Shown: positions 11,592-24,048 of the stretch, in pieces | Position numbering within the stretch: the stretch's first letter is position 1 | Layout: the number at the start of each line of letters is the position of its first letter | Assembly: GCA_009733575.1 (NCBI GenBank) | Contig: ML769387.1 | Span: 496,001 to 560,000 of the forward strand | DNA length: 64,000 nucleotides | Reading direction: 5' to 3' | DNA from: Gymnopus androsaceus JB14 | Taxonomy: Eukaryota; Basidiomycota; Agaricomycetes; Agaricales; Omphalotaceae | Notes under the pieces: model-generated | What the model saw: the letters and a program-made list of their open reading frames with translations, nothing else | What the model was told of the DNA's origin: nothing | The model's database searches: none | Position numbers and translations under genes: made by a program

Positions 11592-14500
11592 CTAGGAGTC
11601 GATTCTCGCCCAGGAACCACCACAGACGCATCTACGAGCCCAGCTTTTTTCCCAAACAAGAATCGACCGTGAAGCCATATGGTCTTTCCCATACTCTGTT
11701 TTACCCCCACATCGCAAGCAGTTCATACCCCGTGCACGATGTAGCAGTAGTCCTTTAGACACCACATCTTTGCTTTTATCCTTCTGTAGATGGTCGAGTG
11801 GTATGTGGGGCTGACCATCAACCATTTCAAAGGACTTGATGAACAAACGAGCCTTGTTCAATGCCGGAGACTGGGACATTGAGTTTACAACCTCTCTCAA
11901 CGGAATCTGCATAGAGGGCGATGGCTGACATGAAGCCAGTGCTTTCCGTACTTCCGTATCTATAAAACCATCAGCAAAGATTCGAGGTCTAGCGAGAAAA
12001 ACAATCACCATTAAACTCTTGAACAGACTTGAACAGCTTCTCGAGTATAGCGTCGAGCCCAGAAACATCAATTCCAGAACATTCGACAAGGTCAAGCAAA
12101 ACCTCTCTGGAAAGTTGAGCATTTTCCGTGCGAGGCGTCAAACCGGCCAAGTAGTTTCGGAACTGTTTGACGTGTCCGAGGCTTACACGAAGGTTCTGTA
12201 GCGCCGTAGGGTGCACGAGGTGCAGGAACATGGGGGAGTCTAACGCTCTAGCAATTCTACTCGAGGAAGAAGAATCTGTGTGGATTGCATTGAGTCTAAT
12301 TTGAGACATACTGGGAAACTCGACGACTCACCAGGGGATTCTGGATCGCTAAAGTCAGATGATAGTATACACTCTTTTACGAGCCTCTCCAAAAGGCTCA
12401 TTATCCAGCTCGACAGGTCGATCATCTGCCAAACGAGGTCTTGGCAAGGAGCCTCAGTGAAATAGAAGAATAGCCGGAACACAACATTGGCTCACCGGTT
12501 TGATATTCTTCTCCGTCGGTACAGTCATTGAAGATGGCGTTGCATGCGGCTACTGAGACCATGTCGTGTGCGGTGTGCCACTTTGCATCTGCTCTCTCCC
12601 TATCGTGAACATTTGAGCTACGCAAAGCTCTGGACCGGTAGGATTCTATTGTTAATCCTAGTTCTAGAGCAAAATCTCCGGAGGAATGTCTATCCAAAAG
12701 AGTAAACACATGATATAAAACTTGAGCAACTTCGCTCGGAGGCATTGAAGGTTGCGATAACGCATGTGTAAGGTCGTCCGTTGAACGGTTGGAAATCGTA
12801 GCGACGACGAAAGCTAGTGCTAAAGGAGGAATGGAGGTTTCGCTAAAACTACCCGGGAGTCGAGGAAGTTTCTGTATCGACATCTGAGATGACCAGGGCG
12901 ACGGAAATATTGCACAGAGAAGATTTTGACCAGGAGAAACGACGGCATCAATAGGTACTGCAGTGGATCGAGAAAATCAGCTCGAGAACAATGTGAAAAA
13001 AAGAACCGTACCTTCTCTTCCTATCCTATGGACAGGCGAAAAAATGGGGGCAACTTCCCATGTATCGTCGTCCGTCAATTCGGGTCTGTATCACAAAGTC
13101 AGCATGGTTTACAAGCATCTTTTCGTTCAAAACTCGCATTTTTAGTACTTTAATGTGTCCGATGGTGATTTCCGCCTGTTTCAACTTTTGTCGAGGTTGA
13201 GTACCCGAAATATCGTAGATTGAAACGTATAAACCATGGTCGTAGTGTACTGGTTTAGAAGGTGTGACGTGTGCCAATATCCCAGAATCAAAGACACGTA
13301 TGACTTCCGGTTGAACGGTCTGAGAAGGGATGAGTAAAAGCTGGGTAGAGAGATGGTAGATTTTACCCATGATCCTCTTTCACCAACTGTAGTCGGTTCA
13401 GACTTACTGAAAGGGTAACACTTCATACTAGATACCGGTAGCGATATGTCTAGGACATGACAATTAATAGCGATAGGAAAGAAAAGCCGAGGGATTCGTA
13501 CAATCTTTGAAATCAAGGAAACTTGCAACTAAATGCACGGTAGAGTGCAATCTCTCCAGAACAGGAGGTTGGCACACGAAGCACAAGTCTTTCAATCTGC
13601 CGGAGGCATTTTCAATGGCAGGGATATTTTTTGAGGATACAACTTTTGACAGAAGGATTAGTGCGAGTTGCACTATGGGCTAAGGCGAATGCTCACCCAT
13701 GACCGTCCCATCAAATTGAAGCTGAACCTCGGATATTTCAATGATGGATTCCTCGACGCACTCTTCTTGAGCAGTCGGATAAGACTCTGTCAGGTCTGGT
13801 TCCATATCAAGTGACAAACCCAAGTCCAAAGGAAATTGATCAGGAGTTGGGGAGGATAATGGCACGGGAAACACTTGGGAACGCATCGCGATGAAGATGG
13901 ACGGGTCTGGTATAGAAATTAGATGATAATATTTGGTGCGTGTAAAAGAGCAATACCGCCATAAGTGGTACCAATAGCCGCATTGATACATATCCTAACG
14001 GAGCCCACGTCGTCCAAAGGGCTCTGCGAATTATCTGGTTGTCGTTCAGAGGCAACTGAGGATTGTAAAAGTGAACAGCTAAACATTTTCAACGTTGGCA
14101 CGTAGTAGCGCAGGTAGCACACAATAAGCCGATGATCTTGAGTTACGAAAAGTAATGTCGGATGAGATACTGGGGTCCGAGGACCGCGTATAGGTAGACG
14201 CGCCGGAACACCTGTAGTAGGGTCAATAGCCCACTAAGACAAAGAAGTCAGAGGATGTGAATTATTCCGAGTCGAGATGTATCCTTACTTCTCGTGGGCC
14301 ACCCAACCAATTGGCAGCCACGACTCCAGCGTTCGAGGCAAACGTCCACCATTCTTTAACAGTCCAATTATCCAGCTCTATACCTCTCTGCCACAAGCAG
14401 CACAAGCCATCTTTGCCTTTGCCCGGGAAGAAGGAAAATAGCCAGAGATCGTCGGGTGAGGTTGTGATGATTGTGGGAGGATCGTAGTTGCTCGGATTTG

Positions 14501-14797
14501 ACAAGAGCGGAGGAGGAGACGGTATGGTGAATTGTTTGGAGGAAGAAAAGTGACGGGCCAGAATGAGAGGTTGCAATGCATGTGCAGTGAATATTACGGA
14601 TGAATTTGACCATTCTACGGGTCTAGAAAAGGTTCAAGTGTTGATTCTTCAATAGGTTGGATTTGTACAAACCTTGGAGGATAGTCTGAGAGAGGCTGAA
14701 AGTCCCACCAGCCACAATTCCAGGTGGCATCTTCCTTGGGCTTTGCCTTTGAAGGCGATCCAGCAGCGGGTTTCACGTCGTTCAACATTGAGGACAA
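11592..14797 (-). CDS. MED16: Mediator of RNA polymerase II transcription subunit 16
   Basis: A multi-exon minus-strand gene encodes the tail-module Mediator subunit that relays activator signals to RNA polymerase II. The N-terminal part reads CGWWDFQPLSDYPPR then PVEWSNSSVIFTAH and SKQFTIPSPPPLL, the usual opening of fungal Med16 before its WD40-like propeller. The C-terminus has the zinc-like signature CLRCGGKTEY, then W-rich residues, then RCVCGGSWAR, ending at 11592. The start at 14797 (MSSML) gives a short disordered leader; a second ATG three codons on is possible. It faces the PAC3 gene across only 41 bp. I followed the frame by motif and did not resolve all internal splice sites. Confidence 0.82.
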
Positions 14798-14838
14798 AGC
14801 TCATAAGCGCCCAGGCGTGACTTTCTCTACTGACGTCC
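14798..14838. promoter_or_regulatory. Shared divergent promoter space, MED16 / PAC3
   Basis: The two start codons face away from each other with only 41 bp between them. Transcription start sites and 5' UTRs must therefore overlap one gene or the other, or the genes share a bidirectional promoter. No TATA box is evident. Confidence 0.5.
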
Positions 14839-15361
14839 ATGCAATCGTCGCGCAGCTGCGTCAAAACGTTGGAAGGTCATTCCACAGAAATATCGGTTCA
14901 GTGGTTTGCGGATTCCACGCTGATTATTGTAACTCAAGTTGGAAAAGTCGGCAATCTAGTGCGTTCTATCGAAATTGTACTCGAAAAGTGTAGCTGAATA
15001 TTTACAGATCCAAGCGTCTCTGCCCGCGACAACTCCAATTACTTCTCCAGATAATTCAGAACCAAATCCATCAGCCTTGCCTTCACCTCCAATCGCTATT
15101 CAACTTACGCCTCTGCTTGGCTCTGCGCCTTCCGATCGAATACAGACACTACACAATCTGTACGCGTCCCAGATCGCAACCATCGTATGGCTTGCAGAAT
15201 CAGAAAATCCGCTTCAGATTAATCGGAAAAACGTGGTTGTCGGTATTGCGCTGCGTAGATCGAGCGAGAACAGTGACTCTGACCTCAGCGAATCAGAGAG
15301 AACGACATTTTATGGTGTAATGGCTGCGATTAAAGAACTATTGCGAGGTAATTCTAAATGA
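14839..15361 (+). CDS. Proteasome assembly chaperone 3 (PAC3/PSMG3-like)
   Basis: Two exons (14839-14958 and 15008-15361) give about 157 residues. The first exon reads STEISVQWFADSTLIIVTQ followed by VGKVGNL. This matches the PAC3 strand pattern of an E-V/I core then a long beta strand ending V-T-Q-x-G-K-x-G-x-L. The second exon has a proline/serine-rich loop, then PLLGSAPSDRIQTLHNLYA, and ends in a helix resembling the PAC3 C-terminus. PAC3 acts with PAC4 as a scaffold for alpha-ring assembly of the 20S proteasome. The intron (14959-15007, 49 nt) joins NL to IQASLP in phase. These small chaperones diverge quickly and are often missed, so this is a motif-based call. The 3' end overlaps the convergent Nce101-like frame. 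Confidence 0.7.
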
Positions 15362-15653
15362 GGAATATGTTGAACTGTGAACTGATATTTGAACAGTATA
15401 AGCGTACATTTATCCTCGTTCAGTTTCTTTGTACGCTCTTCTTGCCATCTCGACCATTTCCAACGAACGAGCTCGTATAGCCTCTGATCTTGTGGGAGAG
15501 CATTTCTGGGATGCGTCTCGTAGAGGTAATACGCGAGAAATCCTGTAAAAGTACCCAGCACAGGGTCAAGACCCCTGCAACTATTGCTCAGTATAGTAAA
15601 GCAGAGAATTAAAAAGTAGTTTACCGAGAAAGTAAAGCTGGAGGTACTCGCAT
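15310..15653 (-). CDS. Nce101-like small membrane protein
   Basis: Exon 1 (15653-15625) encodes MRVPPALLSR. A 50-nt intron follows, and exon 2 from 15574 continues GLDPVLGTFTGFLAYYLYE. The arrangement of LLSR-x-DP, one membrane helix and YYLYE, then RLYELVRWKWSRW, is that of the fungal NCE101 family (yeast non-classical export protein 1). The family is normally about 50-60 residues, so the real end may come just after ERTKKL through an unseen 3' intron. The extra tail down to 15310 overlaps the PAC3 coding end on the other strand and is doubtful. Function in leaderless secretion is inferred from the yeast work on the family. Confidence 0.7.
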
Positions 15654-15788
15654 TCGTGGTGGTTCGGAAAGAAAAATGCCGGCAATTTATTTATTTATTT
15701 AAATTGGACGGAGAACTTGAAATAATTTTATTCAGTAATTCCGTTTCGTTCCTCTTCTACCTACTCTTCAATTCGTACGTGTTATTGG

Positions 15789-18700
15789 ATGTCAACTGCT
15801 TTGGACCGTCAAATTCGTCCAATTTATGGTAAAGGATATTAGTTCTCTTTTATTTGAGCGCAGATCCCAATACTACTTCAGATGCATTGGACACGGGTTC
15901 TAACAAGTCAGCAATCGTAGCTTGCAACAAGCTGCTCAAGAAACATCCAAAAAATGCTCTCGTTCAGGTAATTCTATTATTATTATAGTTATTTCTGTTC
16001 TCTAATCATTTCAACAAAAAAAAAGTCTCTGAAAGCCCTTGCCTTGGTTCGCTCACAAAAGGTCGAAGAAGCTCTGGCTCTATGCGACGAGGTTTTGGAA
16101 TCCAAGCCTACCGACGACAGCACTCTCAATGCCATGATGCATGTTCTTCGTGGCCTTGGTCGACGTAAGCCGATCTGCACTTTATTATATCTTTATTATT
16201 GAACGGTCACAGACAAGGACATGATTATCATGTACGAGGCCGCGTACAAAAAGCAACCAGCCAATGAGGAACTCGGAGCTCAGACCTTCTTCGCTAATAT
16301 TCGTGCAAACAACTGGAAATCTGCTCAACAGGTGCGTAATCGTACTCTTGGATGCTGAATTTCACTAACCATCAACTCGTTAGGTCGCGTCGAAAATGTA
16401 CAAACAATTCCAGGAAGAGCGTTATCTGTATTGGAGTGTTATCAGTAGTGTTCTCCAGGTAACATCCCTCAACTCCTTTCTGTTCTGCTGCTTACTCTTT
16501 CGTAGGCAAATGACCGCAACACCCCTGCTGAAATGCGGACCTTGCTTTACAAGTTGGCTCTCCGTCTCATCACATCCTCTTCCACTCCCTCCTATGCTCA
16601 TCCGGACCGCTTCCATCTTCACCTTACGATTTTGCGTGAGCTTTCTGAATACGATGAAGCCATGACATTACTAGAAACTCCAGCCGGACGCAACATCTGT
16701 GAAACCAATCTTTCCTGCAATGAAATACGTAGGGATATAATGCGTCTGAGAGGTGCTTTAGAAGAAGAGGGAAAGCGTGCAGAACAACGCATTGTCGAGA
16801 AGAAGTGAGTCGGCATGTCATTTTCGAAATACAGGCTGTTAATTCTTGGTTAAGCGACCGTAATTGGCTCGAGTTCCTCTCCGTGATCGATGGCGTCTTT
16901 TCGTCTTTGCAGGACGAACCGTCGAACGACGCAAAAGAGCAGTGTTCCTCAAAACTTTCGAATGCCTTAGAGCTGTTTACAAAAATTTCTGAACAAGATG
17001 GCAAGAAGGATCGGTCGGGCTTGTTGGGTCTGTTGGAACTGGAAAGTCGTGCTCGAAAACACGGTGTTTCTACGGGTTGGTCTCGACGTGTTCTTCACGA
17101 TAGCCTACTAATTGTTACCAGATTCAACGCGCATGCTGCATCTCATGAAACAATATTTCGAAGCTTTTGGCGACAAGGCATGCTGTTTCGAGGATCTCAA
17201 GCCATATTTGTCCCTCGATGGTGAAGATCTTGCTGCTTGGACTGACGTCTTGCAAGCCTCTTCCTCATCTTTGGTCAGTACAACTCCAAACCAGTCGTCC
17301 CTTTTCTCATAATGATAATTTCCCCAGTCAACAGTTAACGCCGTCAGACGTGTTATCAACTCCCACAAGCTATCACGCTACAACTTGTCACCTTCGCAGC
17401 TTACGGTTGAAGCTGAATCTTCAAATGCATCGCTTTATATTAAGCAATACTTGGAAGGGCTTCCTCTGGGTGATGAATTACCTTCGACAGAGTTACAGCA
17501 TGTAGATGATCTTGCCATACTCGCTGGAAACGTGTTTGTCAACATATGGAAAATGACTGGAGACGTTCAATATCTTTACAAGGCAGCCGTCCTGCTAGAG
17601 TTTGCATTGGGCAAGAGCAAGCAAGCTTTCCAAATGCGACTGATGTTAATACGGATATACCGCCTTCTTGGTGAGAGAGACAGAAATTATGTCAACCCAA
17701 CGTGGTACTGATGCTAGCTTTTTAGGTGCCCCGTCGGCGGCACTAGAACATTACCGCCTGCTTAATGTCAAGCAAGTGCAGAATGATACTCTATCCCATT
17801 TCATCCTTTCTCGGTGCTCGACATTCTCTCTGGCATCCAGCGGCGACTTGACATATTCCACCGAGTGTCTTGAAGCCAGTCAAATATATATCAGCAACTC
17901 TCAAGAGGCGAGATCTCATTCAAGAGCCCTTTTATTCTAGTTGCTGACTGAAAGAATCATTAGACGAATGACTTTGTTATTCGAGCGTTCTCAGCTGAGA
18001 AATATTCACAGGTGGGTATTCCTTCGCCTTTTGTGTTGGATAGGATATTCATTTCCATCCATCAGATACCTCAATTCATCACCTTTGAAGATTGGTTAGA
18101 AAATTCTTTACAGCGAGATATCACCAAGCTTGAATATTTGCGTATGCGGATTTCCCATGAGGCGATATCTTCTGAAGTCATCGACCTGGAACTCATCGAG
18201 CTCAAGTTTATCTTTGACCGTTGTAAGAAAGAATATTTCCACTTGATATCGGAATTGCTCTTTAGTGACTCTTTCTCTAGTGCACCACGACAATCGAGAC
18301 TTTGAGATCCTCCCCAACTATCAGCCGAAAGCTGTTGAGGATTTCAACACCCAAACGCTGATGTTTGCCAAGCCTGAAGGAGTAATTTCATCAGCTTGTA
18401 TTGGGCATTACCGCAAAGTCTCACAGGTTTTTCATTTTCTAGCATGGATGGGTATGGTCGTTCTTGAAGGCTTATATCAAGGCGTTCTCGCAGGCCAGCG
18501 ATCTGGACGATGTTGTGGAAGAAAAGCTTCTTGTCGGTGACCGTCCACAGATGTCTCCCGACAAGCGGATATCCCTAAAGGAACGACTTTCTGAAAGGCT
18601 GGAGGAGGAACTAGCAGAGGTAATGTTTCTGCAAGCTCGAAATTCATACCGGGGCTTGATTATGGTTCTCTCTAGCTTACAAGCGACGAGCTATCGCTAA

Positions 18701-19502
18701 TGTCATACGGCGATGCGCTAGCAGATTGGTTAGAGCCCTTCCACGATCATGTTCGACCGCCAGCCTCTGTAGTATTAGCCGAAGCGGCTAAACAAACAGA
18801 GCTGAAAACGGGCATACCTCTCAAGGGCGTAGATATCGTCCCGCAGAATGGTCACGTAAAAAAGGAAGAGGATACGCCGCCGATTTCCGAAGCTCCGGAG
18901 GCCCTTGCCAAGTTCTTTGAAAGTGCGTAGACTCGATGCTCTTGCATTGCCAACTGGGCTAATCGAGTCTAGACATGAAAACTCGATTCGAAGATGTCAA
19001 AAAGGCTACATTTCCGAATGAAGCCCTCCATGTCGCTACGCTTACACAGGAAGCGTTCTTACTCTTTGTCATTGAGACGCTGAGATTCAAAACACCTTCA
19101 GTCGTGAAAATACATAAACTCGGAAACGTACGCCGCGCTTCCAAATCTTGCAATCAAGTGCTTACTGACCACGAACTCCTCAGCTCGTAGCTAAATTCAA
19201 ACCGATCCGATCCCTTGCCGTGGGCATCCTCAAGGACATGGCTACTTCATTAGAGAACATGAGCGCTCAAGATGGCACATCCGAAAAACGAAAAGAATTC
19301 GTTGATCTCTGCGCGTTAGAGTGTACTGAGGTAGATGATTTCTCGTATACTTAACGGACGTCCTTCCATTGAACGCCTTTTCACATAGATTGACCACGAC
19401 TTTATCATGAATATTGCCAAAAAGGTGACTGATTCACGCAAAAAGGTTGAGGAGGGAGTGGCCAAGGGGATGTTGAAACTGTGTAGTACATATGAACAGT
19501 AG
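15789..19502 (+). CDS. NAA25: N-terminal acetyltransferase B complex auxiliary subunit (Naa25/Mdm20)
   Basis: About twenty short exons make a long helical-repeat protein. The start MSTALDRQIRPIYD is followed by TPR-like helices (ACNKLLKKHPKNALVQ, EEALALCDEVLESKP), as in the ribosome-binding scaffold of NatB. NatB acetylates nascent proteins starting Met-Asp, Met-Glu or Met-Asn. Later conserved pieces include ERYLYWSVISSVLQ, LYKAAVLLEFALG, QIPQFITFEDWLENSLQRD and GHGWVWSFLKAYIKAFS. The last exon ends KGMLKLCSTYEQ at 19502. An intron at 18382-18444 (GTAATT...TAG) is needed to keep GHGWVW in phase. The intron ending just before TNDFVIRAFSAEKYSQ seems to start with GC rather than GT. I found no frame break in this gene. 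Confidence 0.9.
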
Positions 19503-19671
19503 ATCAGTAGATTGTTCTCGTTGCTTGAATAAAACCCCCCACCTTTTGAGATAAGCGCTGATGGACATTTGGTGTTGACTTTGACGTTTGACTGAGAGAC
19601 GTTGACTGAGACACAGCTTGTTTCCTTCTTCTTTCTTCCCAACTCCTCGCGAGCTAGCTAACTAAATCGAC

Positions 19672-20953
19672 ATGGGGTCGGATGAAGAATGTTCGAATTC
19701 AGATGAAGAAATAATCGATGTAAATCCCATTCTTTGGGCCTATAATCTTTCAATGTTTAATTTTCTGAAGACGCGTTCTAGGCTGCTTGAGAGCGGTGCT
19801 CGCGACAGCATACGACGTGTTTCGATTAGCCAGCTTTACAAGGCCGTCTTGCCATTCGGTGACGAGAAAGCTTTATTTCAGATTGACGGACGATCGGTGA
19901 AGAAAGTAAGCTTTTCAAAGCCATGTAAAATTATAACCATTTATGCGACGTGTAATCTCTCTAAGGTCATGCTCGTCGCAAACATTCTACGCAAAACGGA
20001 AACAGAAAAACAAATCGCCTATACAATTAACGATGGAACCGCTCAAATCGTAGCACGGTACTGGCGCGACCCTTCTGAAGCTCGGGATGACTTTGAGTAT
20101 AATCCAGAGTACGTTCTTCTGCTTATGCAACTCATGATACAGGATTCACTGCTTTCAGTTAGAGAACTGCGTTTTGTCCGAGTTGTAGGGGAGATTAACC
20201 AGTACAAAATGACAGACGGCGACAGACGATCCTTGATATTACGCTCAATGGAATACATCCACGACGTTCATGAGATCTTCTTCCACGCTATGAACGTTAT
20301 AACAGATACACAGACCGCGCAATATGGGCCTCCGGTATGTCTGCAATACGTTCTGGTTGGATTTTCAAAAAAATTAATATGTATGTATCTCAGCCAATAG
20401 CTTATTCAGAGCCCGAGCTTCAGCCCCAACCGGGTCCCGACGCGACTGAAAGTGAAGAGCTAGAGATCCGCCTCCAAAACTATTCCGAAAACGTTCCGGA
20501 AACTCCTGCCAAAGTCAGAAAAGCGCGATATATGCCTCCTCCGTCACCTAATACTCCTCGTCCACGACGTGTACCTGAAGGTAACGCTGAAGCTGGTCCG
20601 TCGAAATTGCCTGCGGCACCTTTGTTTTTTAACGCTCCGGCCGATAAAGAGCTTTTAAGCTCGAAAACTTTAACGGAGATTGTAGTGTTGGTGATCCGTG
20701 AGGGAATGCGTACCTTGCGCCACTCGCATCCCTCGGCTGCGTATGAAGGTCTCGAGAGAAATGACATTGTGGAACGAGTTCTCAAACGAAGACATGCTTC
20801 TTCGAGCCAGGTGAAGTACGTTTGTCGAGATCGACGCAGTTTCTCTGCATTGGCTAACTAGAGAACTTAGTGAAGCGATATCTTGGCTGAAAAGAAGAGA
20901 GGTATATCTACGAAACTATCGATGAAGATCATTTCGACCTCACAAACGATTAG
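19672..20953 (+). CDS. RFA2: Replication protein A 32 kDa subunit (RPA2/Rfa2)
   Basis: The protein is the middle subunit of the RPA single-strand DNA-binding trimer used in replication and repair. A short acidic, Ser-containing N-terminus (SDEECSNSDEE) is followed by the OB fold: VSISQLYKAVL, QIDGRSVKK, then KQIAYTINDGTAQIVARYW, then LRFVRVVGEINQY and HDVHEIFFHAMNVI. After a long Pro/Ser linker comes the winged-helix domain: ERNDIVERVLKRR, EAISWLKRRE, IYETIDEDHF. Introns I can place are 19910-19969 (60 nt, no stop), about 20108-20161, 20336-20398 and about 20818-20874. In the last exon, KRRE and IYETIDEDHF lie in frames one base apart (near 20900), so as sequenced the protein ends early at TGA 20923-20925 without its last helix. 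The 20953 end assumes the frame is restored. Confidence 0.83.
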
Positions 20954-21502
20954 CTTGCTCTGGAGCAACTCCAGGAGATATATGTTCTAGTGTGGCGCTT
21001 TTCACGGAGGTTATAAAAAAATGAATTCAAACGCGTGTTTTTTTATTTAGTAGACTGATGCCTGATGCTCTAGTATGTACCTCACGATCGTGCTCGGAGG
21101 TGTGTCCCAGGAACCTCAAGCTCTAGCTAGATCCAGTTCCGGTTCGTTTGTCCTCCAGCCTCCAGCCTATCTTCTACCACGACCAGAACTTCAATAATGA
21201 ATCGCTGCAGGCAACTAATGTTTTTTGGTCAGCTGCGATGAGACTCAGATGGCCTCTAATCCGCTTCTTCCGCACTGAAGCAGACTGAAGCAGCCTCATG
21301 GCGCGACGACCCTGCAAGGAGAATAAGAACGAACATCAAAGCCATACAGTACCCGCCAGTGCTAGTCGGAATCCGGATAAAGATAGATGATGGGACCTAC
21401 CAGCACAAACACTATTTGACTCGGAGTATAAAATTGCAAGACTTTGAAGTTTGCTTTCCCGGGCTTCCTCTGATTGTAATCCCTGCACGTCCACTAGCTA
21501 CG
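20954..21502. other. Intergenic region upstream of the FAD oxidase
   Basis: This 549-bp stretch has a Leu/Ser-codon-like, pyrimidine-rich character but no supported gene. It should contain the RPA2 3' UTR and the oxidase promoter. No repeats or RNA genes are seen. Confidence 0.45.
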
Positions 21503-23239
21503 ATGCTCTTGGCTTCGAGTCTTGTCGCCGCCTTAATCTTGATGCCTTGCCTGGCCGATCCTCAGGCTAATTTCAAGGCTCCGGAGCTCAGCAAGAAATG
21601 CGTACGTTCCAAACACCCATCGTTCGATATTGCTAATGATAAGCTCCCTTCCTCTTCCACAGTGTAATGAATTAAATTCAGCACTCCCCGGAAAAGTATT
21701 TTGGCCATCCAGTGAATCCTACCGGACCCAGCAATCTTCATACTACTCTGGTGAACAAGCCACGATGGCACCGGCCTGTCGCGTCTCCCCATCCAGTACT
21801 GCCGACGTATCGCGTATACTAGAGCTTGCGCATGCTGGCAGATGTCACTTTGCTGTTCGTACGGGAGGACATATGGCGTGGAGTGGCGCGTCGAATATTG
21901 GTTCGGAGGGTTTCACTATTGATATGCAGCAAGTAAAAGGCGTTCCGAAGCTTTCTGAAGATAAATCCGTGATATCATTCGGCGCTGGGTCGAGGTGGCG
22001 GGATGTGTATGCAGTGCTGAAACCGGAAAACTTGACAACTGTTGGAGGAAGGGTCGGGGACGTTGGCGTCGGAGGGTTTTTACTTGGAGGTGAGCCCCGC
22101 CCGGCCGCCGTCTTCTTGGACCTTGAAAGCTAACGGGGGAGCTGGAATACTAGGCGGGATAGGCTTCTTATCCGCCGAGCATGGTTTTGGAAGCGACAGC
22201 ATTGTAAATTATGAGGTGGTCCTCGGAAATGGATCCATCGTCAATGCTAACCTCGAGCAACACGCGGACCTTTACTGGGCAGTTGAAATTGGGCAGCACC
22301 AACTTTGGCGTCGTAACGCGATTCGACATGACCACCTTCCCGCAAGGTGCAGTCTGGGGCGGTTCGCAGTTCTTTGCGATAAGGGACGCTCCAATACTTC
22401 TCGAGCATCTTGTTACGTTCACGAAAAATTAGCTGAAGATCCTAAGGGCTTCTTCGGCCTGAAGCTTAGCATGGAATCCCGAAGCCAAAGACTACATCAT
22501 CTGGACGCTTCAGACGTATCTCAAACCCGAGCCCTATCCCGCCCTGTGGTCCGATTTTGAGCCATTAACGCCGCTCGTAGATATGATGGGTATCAAGAAT
22601 CTCGTCGATATCACAGAAGAGTTCCAAGAGTCAGATCCAGGTAAACATGGCCGTAGTCGATGGCTGTCGATGACATACAAAGTCAATGCACAGTTCCACC
22701 TAGACCTTCACGCGAAGGGAGTGGAACTTTTTGAACCATACCACGACCATCCCGGAGTTCATTGGGCAGTCTCGATTCAACCTATCCCCGCGAGGCTAGC
22801 TTCCGCTGCTGTCAAAAACGGAGGGAACCCGACTTGCTTGCTTGAAGATGATGGTGATCTCTGGGGTAAGCGTTTGTCTTGTAGATATTATTATGCATGG
22901 CTAATGTTTCATCGTTCGGCAGTAATGCTGATCACGACGGACTGGCTGGACCCAGCTGATGACGATATCATGAACACTAATGCAGAGACGTTGTTGAAAT
23001 GGGCCGAAGACGAAGCTCAGCGAAGAGGCTTGTTTAGTCCGTTCATCTATATGAATTACGCGTCAGGGTCAGAACCTGTGATGGCACGTTCAATTAGCGA
23101 GGCAAAGCTGAAGAAAATGAAAGAAGTAAAGAAGAGGTATGATCCAGATGGGGTTCTTGCAGAGCTGTGGCATGGCGGTTTCAAACTTCAAACTGAGGAG
23201 GAGCAGCGGGTATTGGAGCACGATAGATCTGAATTATGA
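21503..23239 (+). pseudogene. Secreted BBE-like FAD-linked oxidase with three frame breaks
   Basis: The product would be a berberine-bridge-enzyme-like flavoprotein of the PCMH superfamily, oxidising an alcohol, sugar or small molecule and reducing O2. A signal peptide (MLLASSLVAALILMPCLAD) is followed by the FAD-binding segment RTGGHMAWSGASNIG, VGGRVGDVGVGGFLLGG and GFGSDSIVNYEVVLGNGSIV. The C-terminal substrate half ends near RYDPDGVLAELWHGG, the usual BBE finish. Introns are at about 21602-21660, 22090-22153 and 22865-22921. Three breaks cut the conserved middle: an extra G near 22280 (LYWA to LKLGSTNFGVVTRFD), a missing base near 22430 (FTKN to LAEDPKG), and an extra A near 22467 (LKL to AWNPEAKDY). 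This density in 190 bp suggests either a decaying copy or poor local sequence. With the breaks repaired every family motif is present. Confidence 0.72.
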
Positions 23240-23506
23240 ATGCGATTTTCTGCTGTTTTTGGTTTTCGGAGTATACAATGTATATAGTACTTAGCTGATC
23301 GAATATGTATCGTAGTTGGAGCTTACAACATGCATACATAAGACATTCAGGTGGTGAACTGGAGGGCACCGACGCTGCATGGCGCGGTCTACGCAAGATA
23401 TCTCGGTGCAGAAGGTCACCTGGGTCAAGCTGAATAGGACAGACGTATCAGTCAAAGTGAAAATTTTCAGAGAATAATGCGCACCCAAAAGTTACATAGC
23501 GATCCT

Positions 23507-24048
23507 TCACATAACGGCTGCAGTATCCAACTCCATGACAGATGTCGTCGGCCGTTTGCCTTCTCTCCCTAGCCCTGCTGCTCTCTCAGCTTCTTCGATT
23601 GTATAAGCCGGTTCTTTTAATTGCTTGCACCGTCGCTTGTGAACCTTACTGCGCCAATGAGAATGAAGAGCTGCATCTGTTTCATAATATCTGCAAGCGA
23701 AAAGGTCAGCTCTGACTCTTCTATAGAGGAAATTGCTACTCACTTTGCACACTCTACACAATAGTGCTGGGCAAGCCCGGGTTTTTCGAAATCCAATGGT
23801 TGAGCTTCAAGAGCTGCACGGTTCTAGGCAGATATTAACATCGAATGAAAAATCTTCCGCAAAGCTCTTGCTCACTTTGGGGTCAAGGTCAATGAGTTGA
23901 ATCTGATCTAGATCTTTTCCGCGAGCCTGCGATGGAAGTGTTAGATAAATCTCAGAAGGAAATGGATAATCAGCAGTACTCTTGTTCTTGCCGCTCTGTG
24001 AACATCTCTTCGGGCGTTGTGAACTCTTGAACGGCGAAGTCGACCCAT
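23507..24048 (-). CDS. BUD20: C2H2 zinc-finger pre-60S factor Bud20 / ZNF593
   Basis: Exon 1 starts at 24048 with the basic leader MGRLRRSRVHNARRDVH, an Arg-rich region like the family's nuclear targeting tail. Exon 2 gives ARGKDLDQIQLIDLDP, exon 3 the AQHYCVECAK knuckle, and exon 4 YYETDAALHSHWRSKVHKRR with the two zinc-binding histidines, then YTIEEAERAAGLG. This order and spacing are those of Bud20/ZNF593, a shuttling factor that joins pre-60S ribosomal particles and helps their export from the nucleus. Introns are at about 23932-23979, 23825-23873 and 23692-23744. The length of about 120 residues suits the family. Confidence 0.88.
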
